Assembly (NCBI GenBank): GCA_040756905.1
Contig: JBFLYD010000061.1
Coordinates: forward strand, 1 to 38,006
Source: Acidobacteriota bacterium
GTDB taxonomy: Bacteria; Acidobacteriota; Aminicenantia; JBFLYD01
Reading direction: 5' to 3'
DNA length: 38,006 bases
The notes under the pieces are model-generated. The model was not told the origin of the DNA and ran no database searches. It saw only the letters and a program-made list of their open reading frames with translations. The translations under genes were made by a program, and so were the position numbers. Of this stretch, positions 9,126 through 17,292 are shown in pieces (the first letter of the stretch is position 1; every line of letters begins with the position of its first letter).

Positions 9126-9728
9126 TTATTTTTCCTCCCTCTTTCTTGCTTCTCTGTGCCATACATAAAGCATCCTGAATGATATAAAAATCAAAATAAG
9201 CGGCCACAATCTTAACACATCGTCATAAGAAAAAACTCTCCAGTTAGCAAGCTGAAATATCACTCCCAGTACAATCAATACCATACCCCAGAAAATCGAA
9301 CCTTCTTCTTTTCCCAATTTTAAGGTAGGTCTATACTCTTCTCCTAAATTTATCGATTTTGCAGTGTTATAAGCATCAACAATCATAAAAAAGTAAAATC
9401 CTGCTATAAGAAGACCAAAAATTACTTCTTCCACTCCACGAGCTCGACCCTGAATGCCAATCAGAATCCCAAATATTAAAATAAAAGTAACTGCCTTAAG
9501 AACCTGACCATTGTAAATGGCACCGAGCCCTGGAACTATTGCAAGCACTGCAGCAAGTCCCGGGGATTTTTTCTTCTCATAAGTGGTAACTTTTTTTACT
9601 TCATCCTTTACACATTCCTTACAATAAACTTTTCCATCAACTTCTATCATGCATTCATCACAGAGAGATTTTCCACAATGGACGCATACAAATTTCCCTT
9701 CCCTTTCTGGATGATAAAAGCAGCTCAT
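9126..9728 (-). CDS. B-box zinc-finger membrane protein
   Basis: A 200-residue protein. Residues 1-45 hold a B-box/zinc-ribbon pattern (CFYHPEREGKFVCVHCGKSL then CDEC and YCKEC). Hydrophobic segments follow: AAVLAIVPGLGAIYNG (a TM2/DUF-like turn), VTFILIFGILIGIQG, VIFGLLIAGFYFFMIVDAY, WGMVLIVLGVIFQLA and LWPLILIFISFRMLYVW. The C-terminal pair resembles the LiaI-type helices of the next gene. The N-terminal finger should face the cytoplasm and bind zinc and a protein partner. It is the third gene of the ECF sigma operon, 17 bases after the anti-sigma gene. Such B-box membrane proteins are common companions of ECF/DUF4097 operons in Acidobacteriota-like genomes; their biochemical role is not established. 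Confidence 0.75.
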   Translation of the reverse strand: MSCFYHPEREGKFVCVHCGKSLCDECMIEVDGKVYCKECVKDEVKKVTTYEKKKSPGLAAVLAIVPGLGAIYNGQVLKAVTFILIFGILIGIQGRARGVEEVIFGLLIAGFYFFMIVDAYNTAKSINLGEEYRPTLKLGKEEGSIFWGMVLIVLGVIFQLANWRVFSYDDVLRLWPLILIFISFRMLYVWHREARKREEK

Positions 9729-9745
9729 TTCTCCTCCTTATATAC

Positions 9746-10348
9746 TTAAATATTTATATAAAAATTATCAAATTTATCTTTTCTGTTGTTGATATTGGCA
9801 ACAGCTATTTTAGTTGAAACGGATGAAGAACTTTCTCTTTCCGGTTTTTCTTTCTTCTCAAGAATTCCTGGGATTATATCAGCTCTCTCTTTGTATGATA
9901 AAGTGATAAAATCTTTTAAAGTATTCAGATTATCGAGCAATATGGAAGTTTTTGAATACAATTTCTCGATCTGACCTAACATTATATGAGTGCTCTTATT
10001 CACATTTTCAAAAAACAACTGTTTTCTTGGAGATGGGACATAAACAACAAGAAAAATCAGAAGTAAAGAAAACGCCAGTTCTATACGGTATGGGAATCCG
10101 AAATATCTGGGCGCTTTCTTAACTCCTTTTAGGGATGTGGATGTAAGAATTCTTTCAATCAGCTCCTCTTCAGGTTCAATCTCAGGAAAATTCGAAAGAG
10201 AAACGATAACATCCCTTAAAGATTCATAATAATTTCCACACTCTCCACATTTTTCAAGATGGACTTCTATCTCATGAATTGAAGCCTGATCAATGCTCTT
10301 CTCAACGTAAAAACTCAATAAATCTCTTATTCTTTCACATTCTCCCAT
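9746..10348 (-). CDS. Zinc-finger anti-sigma factor
   Basis: A 200-residue anti-sigma factor. The N-terminal cytoplasmic zinc-finger (zf-HC2/ZAS) motif HLEKCGECGNYY is at about residues 33-44, preceded by a helix (CERIRDLLSFYVE). One transmembrane helix follows (LAFSLLLIFLVVYVPS, about 99-114), then a periplasmic tail with LYSKTSILLDNLNTL. It should sequester the ECF sigma factor encoded immediately upstream until a signal triggers release. I chose the ATG at 10348, which lies 6 bases after GAGGG and overlaps the sigma gene by 14 bases; the frame extends to 10372 but that start lacks a ribosome site. Sigma and anti-sigma are translationally coupled. The sensed signal is not evident. Confidence 0.85.
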   Translation of the reverse strand: MGECERIRDLLSFYVEKSIDQASIHEIEVHLEKCGECGNYYESLRDVIVSLSNFPEIEPEEELIERILTSTSLKGVKKAPRYFGFPYRIELAFSLLLIFLVVYVPSPRKQLFFENVNKSTHIMLGQIEKLYSKTSILLDNLNTLKDFITLSYKERADIIPGILEKKEKPERESSSSVSTKIAVANINNRKDKFDNFYINI

Positions 10349-10883
10349 TTTTAACCCTCTTTTTTTCTTCAATCAATATCTTTGCCAGCTCAAGGCGTGC
10401 CCTGTTTATTCTTGACTTAACCGTTCCCAGAGGAAGGTCGAGAATCTCTGCAATTTCCTGATAGCTTAAACCCTGAATATCCCGGAAAATAATAGATAGC
10501 CTTGATTCTGGCGTTAATGCCTTTATCCCTTCCCATACAAATTCCCTTACATATTCAGAACTTTCATCTCTTTCAGAAAAACTTACTTCTTCTTTAAACC
10601 TTTCAATTCCACTCTTTTCTCTTTTATGTTTCCTGTACCAGTCAATCAAATGATTTCTCGCCAGCCTTATGAACCATAAAGGAAAACCCACTTTAAAGTC
10701 GTATTTATTTAAAGAATTCCATAATTTGATGAATATCTCCTGGGTGAGATCTTCGGCTTCAACTTTACTCAGTGAAAATTGATATGCCATGTTAAAAATC
10801 CTTTTTGTAAAATTTCTTACCAGAAATTCCCATGAATCCTTATCTCCATCTATGGAATTCTTTACTATCTTCTGCCAATCCAT
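10335..10883 (-). CDS. ECF-family RNA polymerase sigma factor
   Basis: A 182-residue extracytoplasmic-function sigma factor. Region 2 contains AEDLTQEIFIKLWNSL and PLWFIRLARNHLIDWYRKHK (core binding and -10 recognition). Region 4 contains LTPESRLSIIFRDIQGLSY and QEIAEILDLPLGTVKSRINR (helix-turn-helix for the -35 element). Length and order are standard for RpoE-like ECF factors. It heads a five-gene operon with its zinc-finger anti-sigma factor, a B-box membrane protein, a small membrane protein and a DUF4097 beta-repeat protein. An AAC-N17-CGT sequence upstream suggests autoregulation. Confidence 0.92.
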   Translation of the reverse strand: MDWQKIVKNSIDGDKDSWEFLVRNFTKRIFNMAYQFSLSKVEAEDLTQEIFIKLWNSLNKYDFKVGFPLWFIRLARNHLIDWYRKHKREKSGIERFKEEVSFSERDESSEYVREFVWEGIKALTPESRLSIIFRDIQGLSYQEIAEILDLPLGTVKSRINRARLELAKILIEEKKRVKNGRM

Positions 10884-10911
10884 TTAGCACTAATTCCATT
10901 TCCAAAAACAT

Positions 10912-10938
10912 AAACGAAATCTCATTTCTAAAAGTTCA
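10912..10938 (-). promoter_or_regulatory. Candidate autoregulated ECF promoter
   Basis: On the minus strand TGAACTTTT (10938-10930) and TTTCGTTTA (10919-10911) put AAC and CGT 17 bases apart, the usual geometry of ECF -35 (gAAC) and -10 (CGT) elements. It lies about 30-55 bases upstream of the sigma gene start. A match this short can occur by chance in AT-rich DNA. Confidence 0.35.
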
Positions 10939-10983
10939 TTTTTTTATTTTTAGATAGTATTGCTTCTTTTAAAATAAGTTTTA

Positions 10984-13578
10984 TTACTTCCCTTTCCCAA
11001 GAAGAAGAGAATTGAAGAACAATTTAAATGTTCCCACTGTCTGAGCACGGTGTTGAACTCTGAACCCGAGTAAGATAATCTTTCCTTTTTCATACTGAAC
11101 ATCAACTACAGCAGCTTTTCTTTTTAAATTCTCCTCCCCTAAAATCCATCCGCTCTGAAGGAGAGGTTCGTTTGGATAATAACCAACAACTCTTCTGTCA
11201 AAATTTATTCTTGGAATTGTCGTTCTGAAGGCAACACTTTGCATGAAGAATGCTGAAGCATCCTCAGGCATTCCCCATCCTATGGGATGCCTGTTGTCAA
11301 TTTTGATTTTCAAAAGTGAACCAGGACAAAAAAATTCCTCACTTTTCAGAGTTCTTAAAGCATTCACAACAGGAACATCAAGATGTTCTATGGCTAAAGA
11401 AGATGCTGAATCAAAAAGAACTAAATTCCCACCATTTTTTATGAATTTCTTCAAATTCTCAAGTCCCTCTTTTTCAATTCCTCCGCTATATTCTTTCGGA
11501 AGAGGAGCGAAAAATCTTGCAAACTCGCCTGCAGGCCTTCCATTGATGATAATACTTGCATCCATGTCAGGAATTATGATTGTGTCGAATTCCTCTAATT
11601 TGCCCTCTCTAAAGTCTTTGTTTTCTATGTTTTTGAAATTGAACTCAAAATTTTCAAGAATTAACCTTGTCCATCCCTCATCCATCGATACCACCCATGG
11701 TTTGTAAAGAGCAATCTTTGGCATCGTTATCTTTCTTAAAGACAGTCCTTCAATTTTCTCCAATCCATAAAAATTTATATGTAGCTCATCCGATATTTTC
11801 TTCAATAAATCTAAATCTTTTTCTTGAGCTTTCACCACAAATGAGCCTGGAGGAAAGCTCAAATTGCCTCTCGAAATCTCTTTTTCAGACCTGAAAACCT
11901 CATATCCTTTTGCAAGAATTCTATTAACTCCTCTGAAATTTTCATTTATCCTTGTATCAAGGATATAATTAGAAAACTTTCCTTCAAAATATCCTTCTGG
12001 ATAATCAGCTGCTTTTAACTTCTCCAGGTTTCCTATCGTGAGTTTCTGATTAACTTCTAAAACATTTACTCCCATCTGAAGGGACAATGTCCATCCAGCA
12101 GCATCATAAGGTCTTATCGGAGGACCACCTGGATAAAGTCTTAACTCAGGGTGTCTCTGGCGTTCGAGCATATCTTTGATATAGTTTCTGTAAGGCTGGT
12201 CCATTAAAATTACATATGTTCCTGCTGGGTACTCTGTGTTTTCTACTTTGAAACTTTTCTTTGCCTTGTGAACTTCAATGCCACCTAACATCATTATTTC
12301 AATAAATTTTGAAGCTGCTATACTATCCCACTGATCAGGAGGAATAAGATAGGCGAACGGAGGTTCAGTCTTTCCTTTATCGATTGCATCTTTACCCATT
12401 CTCCAGAAATTCATCAAAAATTCTTCTTTATATTTTGAGGATGTTTCAAGTAAGCTATAAACAGCAATCATCTCGTATTCAACAATATCTCTTAATCTCC
12501 ACCATCCTCCTTGCCAGGGGCTTGGAAATTTCATTTTTATCGAATAATCAGTTCCTCCTCTTTCGATGCTCAGCTCATTTTCCTCAATATGTATGGGAGA
12601 AGCAACTCTAACAGAGGCAGCCTCGGTGAGAACTCCAATCATGTTATGCCACCATGGAGTATAAATCGAAGCTCCTTCCCACCATCCTGTATACATGCTT
12701 CCATCGATTACTCCTTTTTTTCCATTCTCTTCGAGGTCTAAGGCCATGTTTGAACCAATCAATGCAAGTGCTCTCCATATTAAAGGATGAACATTCGGGT
12801 TTGGAGGGTCCATGTAAGGCGGAACAAAAAGTCTTGCTCCTGTTGAACCCATCTGATGCTGGTCGAGGATTATTTGGGGAAACCAATCCTGATAGTAAAC
12901 TTTAGAAACAATTCTTGTCTCCTTCAGGTTGAACATAAACCAGTCACGGTTATTATCATGACCTGCATAATGATGATAGAGCCATGGCATTGAACCACCT
13001 TCATATTCAGTTCCAAGATATTTGTTATACCAGTCAACTACCATAATGTTACCGTCAGGATTGATGCAAGGCATCAAAAGAAATATAATATCATCAAGAA
13101 CCTTGTCACGATCGAATGGGATTTTTCCTGTAATTAAACTATATGCTAATTCCATTGACATCTGGGAAGCAGCAATTTCTGTGCTGTGCAAACTCATCGT
13201 AACAAGAACTACTATTTTTCCCTCTTTCGAAAGCTTTCTCGCCTCATCCAAGGTAACTCCTCGAGGGTCAGCCAATTTCTTGGAAATTCCTCGATAGTAA
13301 TCAAGTTTTGAAAAATTTTTAGGGGAAGTAATTATTGCCATAAAAAAATCATTGTTTAGAGTTGTTTTTCCAAGAGAGACAACTTTCAGCCACTCTGAGT
13401 TTTTATCAAGAAGGTCAAAATACCCCCTTATTTTATTATAATCCGCAAGCTTCTTATCCTCTCCTACTTTAAAACCTAAAAATTTCTCTGGTGGGGGAAC
13501 CTCAGAAAATGAATTTATCGAAAAAGCCAGAAGAAATAAAAATATTAAAGCTAACGATACTTTATTTTTTCTTCTCAT
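10984..13578 (-). CDS. Secreted M14-family zinc carboxypeptidase
   Basis: An 864-residue secreted metallopeptidase. After the signal peptide (KVSLALIFLFLLAFSINSFS) comes an M14 catalytic domain with the zinc ligands HSTE (about residues 131-134) and the histidine of LDQHQMG (about 243), and the catalytic glutamate in LTEAASVR (about 320). INPDGN and NNRDWF are further M14 landmarks. The large C-terminal part (about 430-864) has glutamine-amidotransferase-like strands typical of long bacterial M14 proteins (NLKKFIKNGGNLVLFDSAS). Such enzymes remove C-terminal residues from peptides outside the cytoplasm. The ATG at 13578 sits behind AAGGAGGAGAGG, so the TTG at 13593 is rejected as start. It appears to be a single-gene unit; the structured element 13683-13848 lies in its 5' region. 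Confidence 0.88.
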   Translation of the reverse strand: MRRKNKVSLALIFLFLLAFSINSFSEVPPPEKFLGFKVGEDKKLADYNKIRGYFDLLDKNSEWLKVVSLGKTTLNNDFFMAIITSPKNFSKLDYYRGISKKLADPRGVTLDEARKLSKEGKIVVLVTMSLHSTEIAASQMSMELAYSLITGKIPFDRDKVLDDIIFLLMPCINPDGNIMVVDWYNKYLGTEYEGGSMPWLYHHYAGHDNNRDWFMFNLKETRIVSKVYYQDWFPQIILDQHQMGSTGARLFVPPYMDPPNPNVHPLIWRALALIGSNMALDLEENGKKGVIDGSMYTGWWEGASIYTPWWHNMIGVLTEAASVRVASPIHIEENELSIERGGTDYSIKMKFPSPWQGGWWRLRDIVEYEMIAVYSLLETSSKYKEEFLMNFWRMGKDAIDKGKTEPPFAYLIPPDQWDSIAASKFIEIMMLGGIEVHKAKKSFKVENTEYPAGTYVILMDQPYRNYIKDMLERQRHPELRLYPGGPPIRPYDAAGWTLSLQMGVNVLEVNQKLTIGNLEKLKAADYPEGYFEGKFSNYILDTRINENFRGVNRILAKGYEVFRSEKEISRGNLSFPPGSFVVKAQEKDLDLLKKISDELHINFYGLEKIEGLSLRKITMPKIALYKPWVVSMDEGWTRLILENFEFNFKNIENKDFREGKLEEFDTIIIPDMDASIIINGRPAGEFARFFAPLPKEYSGGIEKEGLENLKKFIKNGGNLVLFDSASSLAIEHLDVPVVNALRTLKSEEFFCPGSLLKIKIDNRHPIGWGMPEDASAFFMQSVAFRTTIPRINFDRRVVGYYPNEPLLQSGWILGEENLKRKAAVVDVQYEKGKIILLGFRVQHRAQTVGTFKLFFNSLLLGKGK

Positions 13579-13682
13579 CCTCTCCTCCTTCAAAAACTTT
13601 TCAATTATTTATATAACTATAACTTCCAAAATTCAACATTTAATAATTTTTATAAGTACACAGTGTTTTATGGCAGAAGGAA

Positions 13683-13848
13683 TTAAGTTAATTTTTACTA
13701 AGCAGCAAGGGTATCCAAGAAACCGAAGGTTCCTGAAAACCGTCATGAATGCAGAAAAAAGCGGACAGGCTACTTTTTTGATCGAATAAGATAAGATAGA
13801 ATGTTATTAGTTGCTTTAAGCTGATTTATCTAAAAAAGTAGCTTATCC
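13683..13848. repeat. Inverted-repeat element, copy 2 (diverged)
   Basis: The blocks TTAAGTTAATTTTTACT, GCAGCAAGGGT, GAAAACCGTCATGAATGC and GCGG occur in the same order as in 6522-6660. Here an additional small stem (AGAAACC-GAA-GGTTCCT, about 13718-13734) lies between the second and third blocks. A hairpin follows: GCTACTTTTTT at 13769-13779 pairs with AAAAAAGTAGC at 13832-13842, flanked by partly matching GGACAG/TTATCC. Conserved flanks around a stem that varies suggest a structured RNA or a mobile element with a folded end. It lies between the response-regulator gene stop and the M14 gene start. Confidence 0.55.
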
Positions 13849-13856
13849 TTTTTTAC

Positions 13857-15224
13857 TCAGATTTTATAATTTTTTATTTTGTTAAAAAGGGTTTTCCTGC
13901 TAATCCCCAGAGATTTTGCTGCCCTGGTCTTGTTTCCACTGGAATCCTTCAATGCTCTTTTTATCATTTCAATTTCCACCTTTTTTCTAATATTTTCAAC
14001 TGCCTCTGATAATGATTTTCCATAATCAATGAAATTCCCATAATCTCTCACAATCCTTGAAGGAAGGTCTTCTATTCCAATTAAATCATCCGAGGATAAG
14101 ACCATGGCTTCATATACAGCGTTTTCCAGTTCTCTCACGTTCCCTGGCCATAAATAATCTAAAAGACATTTCTTTGCCTCCGAAGATAAACCCTTTATAT
14201 CTATATTCAACTCTTTATTAAATTTTTTGATAAAATGCTCTATCAGTAATGGGATATCCTCCTTCCTTTCCCTTAAAGGAGGTAAATTCAATGTCACAGT
14301 CGAAAGTCTCCAGAAAAGGTCTTCTCTGAATCTTCCTTTTTTTACTTCCTCTTCCAGATTTTTATTGGTTGCTGCAATCACCCTTACGTTAACTGGAATA
14401 GCTTTGGAGCTTCCAACTCTCGTGATTTCTTTCTCTCCAATTGCTCTTAAAATTTTTACCTGAGAGCTTAAAGGCAATTCTCCAATTTCATCTAAGAGTA
14501 CAGTTCCTCCTTCAGCTAATTCAAATTTTCCTATCCTTCTCTCCTTTGCATCTGTAAATGAACCTCTTTCATACCCAAATAGCTCTGACTCCATTAAAGT
14601 TTCAGGAATAGCTCCGCAGTTTACGACTATGAAAGGCGCATTTTTTCGAAGAGAATTAAAATGAATAGCCCTTGCCACCAATTCTTTTCCTGTTCCTGTT
14701 TCTCCTATTATAAGAACTGTGGCATCTATTTTAATTAACTTTTCCATCAGAGAAAAAACATCATTCATTTTAGGGCTCATTCCGATGATATTTCCAAATC
14801 CATATCTTTTGTGAAGCTCGCTTCTAAGACTTTTCACCTCTTCCTTAAGATCACTCAATTCCAAAGCTCTTTTTATTATTAATATCAATTCCTCGTTGTC
14901 TACTGGTTTAGAAAGATAATCAAATGCTCCAAGCTTTGTGGCCTCTACAGCTGACCTTATCGTTCCATATGCTGTGAGGATGATTACATTTGTATGAGGT
15001 ATTATTTTTTTAATCTCCTGGAGAATCTCTATTCCATTTCTATCAGGAAGTTTTAAATCGAGAAGAATTATATCCGGTGCAAATTTTACTGCTTTTTCCA
15101 TCCCTTCTTTCCCATCAATAGCTGTTTCTATAGAGAATCCTTCTTCTCTAAGAACTTTTGAAAGAATGTTTCTTATCCCTTCCTCATCATCTACAATAAG
15201 TATTTTATTTTCCTTATCCCTCAT
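13857..15224 (-). CDS. NtrC-family sigma54 response regulator
   Basis: A 455-residue regulator of standard NtrC architecture. The receiver domain (about 1-125) has DD at residues 12-13, the phospho-accepting Asp at about 56 in LLDLKLPD and the lysine of YLSKPV. The AAA+ domain has Walker A GETGTGKE (about 173-180), Walker B LLDEIGEL (about 243) and the arginine-rich [10 protein letters not shown]. The C-terminus is a Fis-type helix-turn-helix ([20 protein letters not shown]). The sigma54-contacting loop reads GSFTDA instead of GAFTGA, so contact with sigma54 may be altered, though GAFTDA-like variants exist in natural regulators. It follows the histidine kinase gene with 231 bases between, containing a hairpin, and the two form a likely pair. 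Confidence 0.9.
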   Translation of the reverse strand: MRDKENKILIVDDEEGIRNILSKVLREEGFSIETAIDGKEGMEKAVKFAPDIILLDLKLPDRNGIEILQEIKKIIPHTNVIILTAYGTIRSAVEATKLGAFDYLSKPVDNEELILIIKRALELSDLKEEVKSLRSELHKRYGFGNIIGMSPKMNDVFSLMEKLIKIDATVLIIGETGTGKELVARAIHFNSLRKNAPFIVVNCGAIPETLMESELFGYERGSFTDAKERRIGKFELAEGGTVLLDEIGELPLSSQVKILRAIGEKEITRVGSSKAIPVNVRVIAATNKNLEEEVKKGRFREDLFWRLSTVTLNLPPLRERKEDIPLLIEHFIKKFNKELNIDIKGLSSEAKKCLLDYLWPGNVRELENAVYEAMVLSSDDLIGIEDLPSRIVRDYGNFIDYGKSLSEAVENIRKKVEIEMIKRALKDSSGNKTRAAKSLGISRKTLFNKIKNYKI

Positions 15225-15330
15225 TTCCTTTTCCTTTAAGTTTTTTTACCTTTTGATTTTTAGTCTCTTTTCACTTAGCTATTTAATTTTTCTCCTTTTA
15301 ACTAATACAAACGCACTAAATAATTTGTAG

Positions 15331-15397
15331 GGCAACCCTTCAGAGCCTGCCCCGAACCTTGCCCTGAACTTGTTTCACGGGTTGATTCGGGGGTTGC
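15331..15397. repeat. GC-rich palindromic intergenic element
   Basis: A GC-rich island in AT-rich DNA between kinase and regulator genes. GGCAACCC at its left pairs with GGGGTTGC at its right, and CCCCGAA (15350-15356) pairs with TTCGGGG; an inner CCCTGAA/TTCACGG pairing is also possible. It could fold in the kinase-regulator transcript and reduce or process it, or be a dispersed REP-like repeat. Confidence 0.5.
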
Positions 15398-15455
15398 TTA
15401 ATACAAGGCTAAAGCCATACCCTCCATCTCAACTTATTTAATTCGTTTATATTAA

Positions 15456-16754
15456 TTAAACAGGTAATTTTAAAATTACCTCTGTCCCTTCTCCAGTCTC
15501 ACTTTTTACATCAATCTCTCCACCATGCTTTTTTATAATTCCATAACTTATGGAAAGACCCAATCCAGTTCCCTCCTCTTTTGTTGTGAAAAAAGGGTCA
15601 AATATCTTTTCCAGGTTCTCCTCCGTGATTCCAATTCCTGAATCTTTTATCCTTATCAAGACCTCTTCCCCTCTTAATTTATCCTTTCTGTTAACAGTTT
15701 CAACAGTAACTTCTATTTCTCCTCCATCTGGCATTGCTTCCATGGCATTCAAAAATACATTGAATAAAACCTGCTTCAACTGAGAAGAATCACCTTTTAT
15801 TTTTGGCTCATTCATGTAATTTCTTTTGATTCTTAGATTTTTATTTTGACTTTTGTCTATAAGCTGGATACAACTCTCTATCAGAGGAACTAATGAAATG
15901 TCCTCCATATGGGGCTCTTCGATTTTTGAAAAAGAAAGAAGAGACTTTACAATTGAATCAATCCTGTCTGTTTCATCCAGTATTTTTTCGATAAGTTCTT
16001 TTTTAGAGTTCTCCTCCCCATAATATTTTTTTATATATTGAAGAGTGCTTTTTATGGTTGTTAGAGGGTTCTTTATCTCATGGGCAGCTCCTGATGCCAA
16101 CTGACCTATTGTCGCCAGTCTATCCGCTCTTACCATTTTTATAAAGCTTTCCTTTTTTTCTTTTAAAAGCAAAGCATTCTCAAAAGCCAATGAGGCCTGA
16201 TAGGAAAAAAACCTCAAAAATCTAATTTCTTCAGAAGAATAAGGAGAACTATCCTTTTTTGTTCCAAGAAATACCATTCCTATAAGTTTATTCAATGATA
16301 TAAGGGGAAGACTTAACTCTACATTAAAAATACCAAGGATTTCCCTCTCTTTAAGAGCTAAATAATCAAAAATATTAGGATTTTTTCTTAGATTGAGTTC
16401 CTTCTTGTTTATTCTCAGCCATTTTATAAGACGATCATCTTTTGAAAATTTATAAAATTTTATTTCATCTTCATTTAACTCTAAGTTTATAGCTTGAGGC
16501 CCTGAGCCTGTGGCTCGGAGCTTGTAACCTGTAGCTATAATTGGCTCATATAAATCTTTTTCTGGATTTAAAAGATAAAAGAGAACTGTTTCAACTGGAA
16601 TAAATTCCTGAAGCTTTGCAAGAAGTGTTTTCTTTAAAATCTCATAATCCACAACATAGGTAACTGCCTTGATAACCTCCTGATAAGGGTCTTTCCCGTA
16701 TTCTTTAAAATAATCTTTTTTAATAAGAGTTTTTATCTTTTCTTTAATTCTCAT
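15456..16754 (-). CDS. GAF-domain sensor histidine kinase
   Basis: A 432-residue soluble histidine kinase. The N-terminal GAF-like domain spans about 45-195 (VETVLFYLLNPEKDLYEPII to SYQASLAFENALL). The dimerisation/phosphoacceptor helix follows with AAHEIKNPLTTIK (His about 225). The HATPase domain has the N box NVFLNAMEAMPDGG, G1 DSGIGI, F box DPFFTTK and G2 GTGLGLSI. No membrane segment is present, so it senses a cytoplasmic cue. I chose the ATG at 16754; the TTG at 16772 would add six residues. A GC-rich palindromic insertion lies in frame in the GAF domain. It faces cassette A head-to-head, and cassette B also carries a copy of this start region, which links the kinase to the cassette regulator's original locus. 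Its likely partner is the NtrC-type regulator downstream. Confidence 0.88.
   Translation of the reverse strand: MRIKEKIKTLIKKDYFKEYGKDPYQEVIKAVTYVVDYEILKKTLLAKLQEFIPVETVLFYLLNPEKDLYEPIIATGYKLRATGSGPQAINLELNEDEIKFYKFSKDDRLIKWLRINKKELNLRKNPNIFDYLALKEREILGIFNVELSLPLISLNKLIGMVFLGTKKDSSPYSSEEIRFLRFFSYQASLAFENALLLKEKKESFIKMVRADRLATIGQLASGAAHEIKNPLTTIKSTLQYIKKYYGEENSKKELIEKILDETDRIDSIVKSLLSFSKIEEPHMEDISLVPLIESCIQLIDKSQNKNLRIKRNYMNEPKIKGDSSQLKQVLFNVFLNAMEAMPDGGEIEVTVETVNRKDKLRGEEVLIRIKDSGIGITEENLEKIFDPFFTTKEEGTGLGLSISYGIIKKHGGEIDVKSETGEGTEVILKLPV
16491..16537. repeat. GC-rich palindromic repeat inserted in frame in kinase GAF domain
   Basis: A 47-bp GC-rich block inside AT-rich coding sequence, made of AGCTTG/AGCTTGTA/TGTAGCT and CCTGAGCC/GGCTCGG units, which fold on themselves. 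It encodes a GYKLRATGSGPQAIN-like loop on the minus strand without breaking the frame. It resembles dispersed AGCTTG-type minisatellite repeats. Confidence 0.45.
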
Positions 16755-17018
16755 CTTCTCTTCTTTTATCAAAGAAAAGAATTTAAGTCAATTGATATGG
16801 GTAAATTATTCACCCTATAGGAAAATATTTACACATAATACAAAGACCCTCTCTCTTTTACAAAGAGATTCCACTATTTATTCGGTGTAGCTCCATCGTT
16901 TGTCAGAAAAGGATTTAACTCACTTTTACCAAAATAAAAGCCATGTCACCAAAAATAAAACCATGTTTCAAAAAATAAAGCCATATAAACAAAAATAAAG
17001 CCATATGATTTTTGTTGA
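16750..17018 (+). repeat. Regulator cassette copy A (internally deleted)
   Basis: This region matches both ends of the 28230-29310 cassette. The left part (to about 16839) matches the upstream region of the AraC-type gene (GGAAAATATTTACACATA), and the right part (from 16840) matches its last 32 codons (YKDPLSFTKRFHYLFGVAPS, then stop) and the following direct repeats. About 830 bases of regulator gene are missing at the junction ACACATAATACAAAG, the same junction as in copy C. Differences from copy B within the coding remnant are largely synonymous, so the remnant was coding until recently. It lies just upstream of module A. Confidence 0.85.
16931..17010 (+). promoter_or_regulatory. Operator-like array, four exact 20-bp direct repeats
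   Basis: Four adjacent units with exact 20-base period and consensus AAAAATAAARCCATRTNANN (16931, 16951, 16971, 16991). The last unit contains CATATG and is followed by TTTTTGTTG, forming CAAAAAT-N11-ATTTTTG. Exact two-turn spacing places all units on one face of the helix, as expected for a dimeric or cooperative activator. Module A starts 280 bases downstream. The binding protein is inferred to be the AraC-type regulator at 28520. Confidence 0.65.
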
Positions 17019-17217
17019 AAAATATTCATTTAAATTCTAAATAAAAAGGAGGAAGGTAAAAATAAAAAAATCAATTTTTAGAAATATGAGAAAAAGCGAG
17101 AGAAAAATTTCACCTCACTCCCTTCTAAAAGAGGTAAATTTTTAAAAATGATACTTAAGGAATGTAGTAATGACACTAGTTTGTTCGGTAGAGGTGAAAA
17201 GAAAAACATGGGTATCT

Positions 17218-17244
17218 GCAAATCCTTATGTGATAAGGGATTGC
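17218..17244 (+). other. Leader hairpin upstream of precursor A
   Basis: GCAAATCCTTAT and ATAAGGGATTGC pair around GTG, with two mismatches. The stretch 17019-17292 otherwise holds no convincing gene; a 15-codon frame at 17210 (MGICKSLCDKGLRVL) behind GAGGTGAAAAG is too short to call. The hairpin may be a leader structure or shield the ribosome site AAAGGAGGTG at 17277. Confidence 0.35.
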
Positions 17245-17292
17245 GAGTTTTATGATAGGCTAAAAAATTTATACGAAAGGAGGTGAAAAGAG

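Noticed and set aside
16755-16772. TTG start six codons upstream for the histidine kinase
   Set aside because: The ATG at 16754 follows an AGAAGAGAAG stretch and is sufficient; the extension adds no domain.
16931-17010. Direct repeats as a CRISPR array
   Set aside because: The 20-bp units are contiguous without spacers and no cas genes are present; an operator array fits better.
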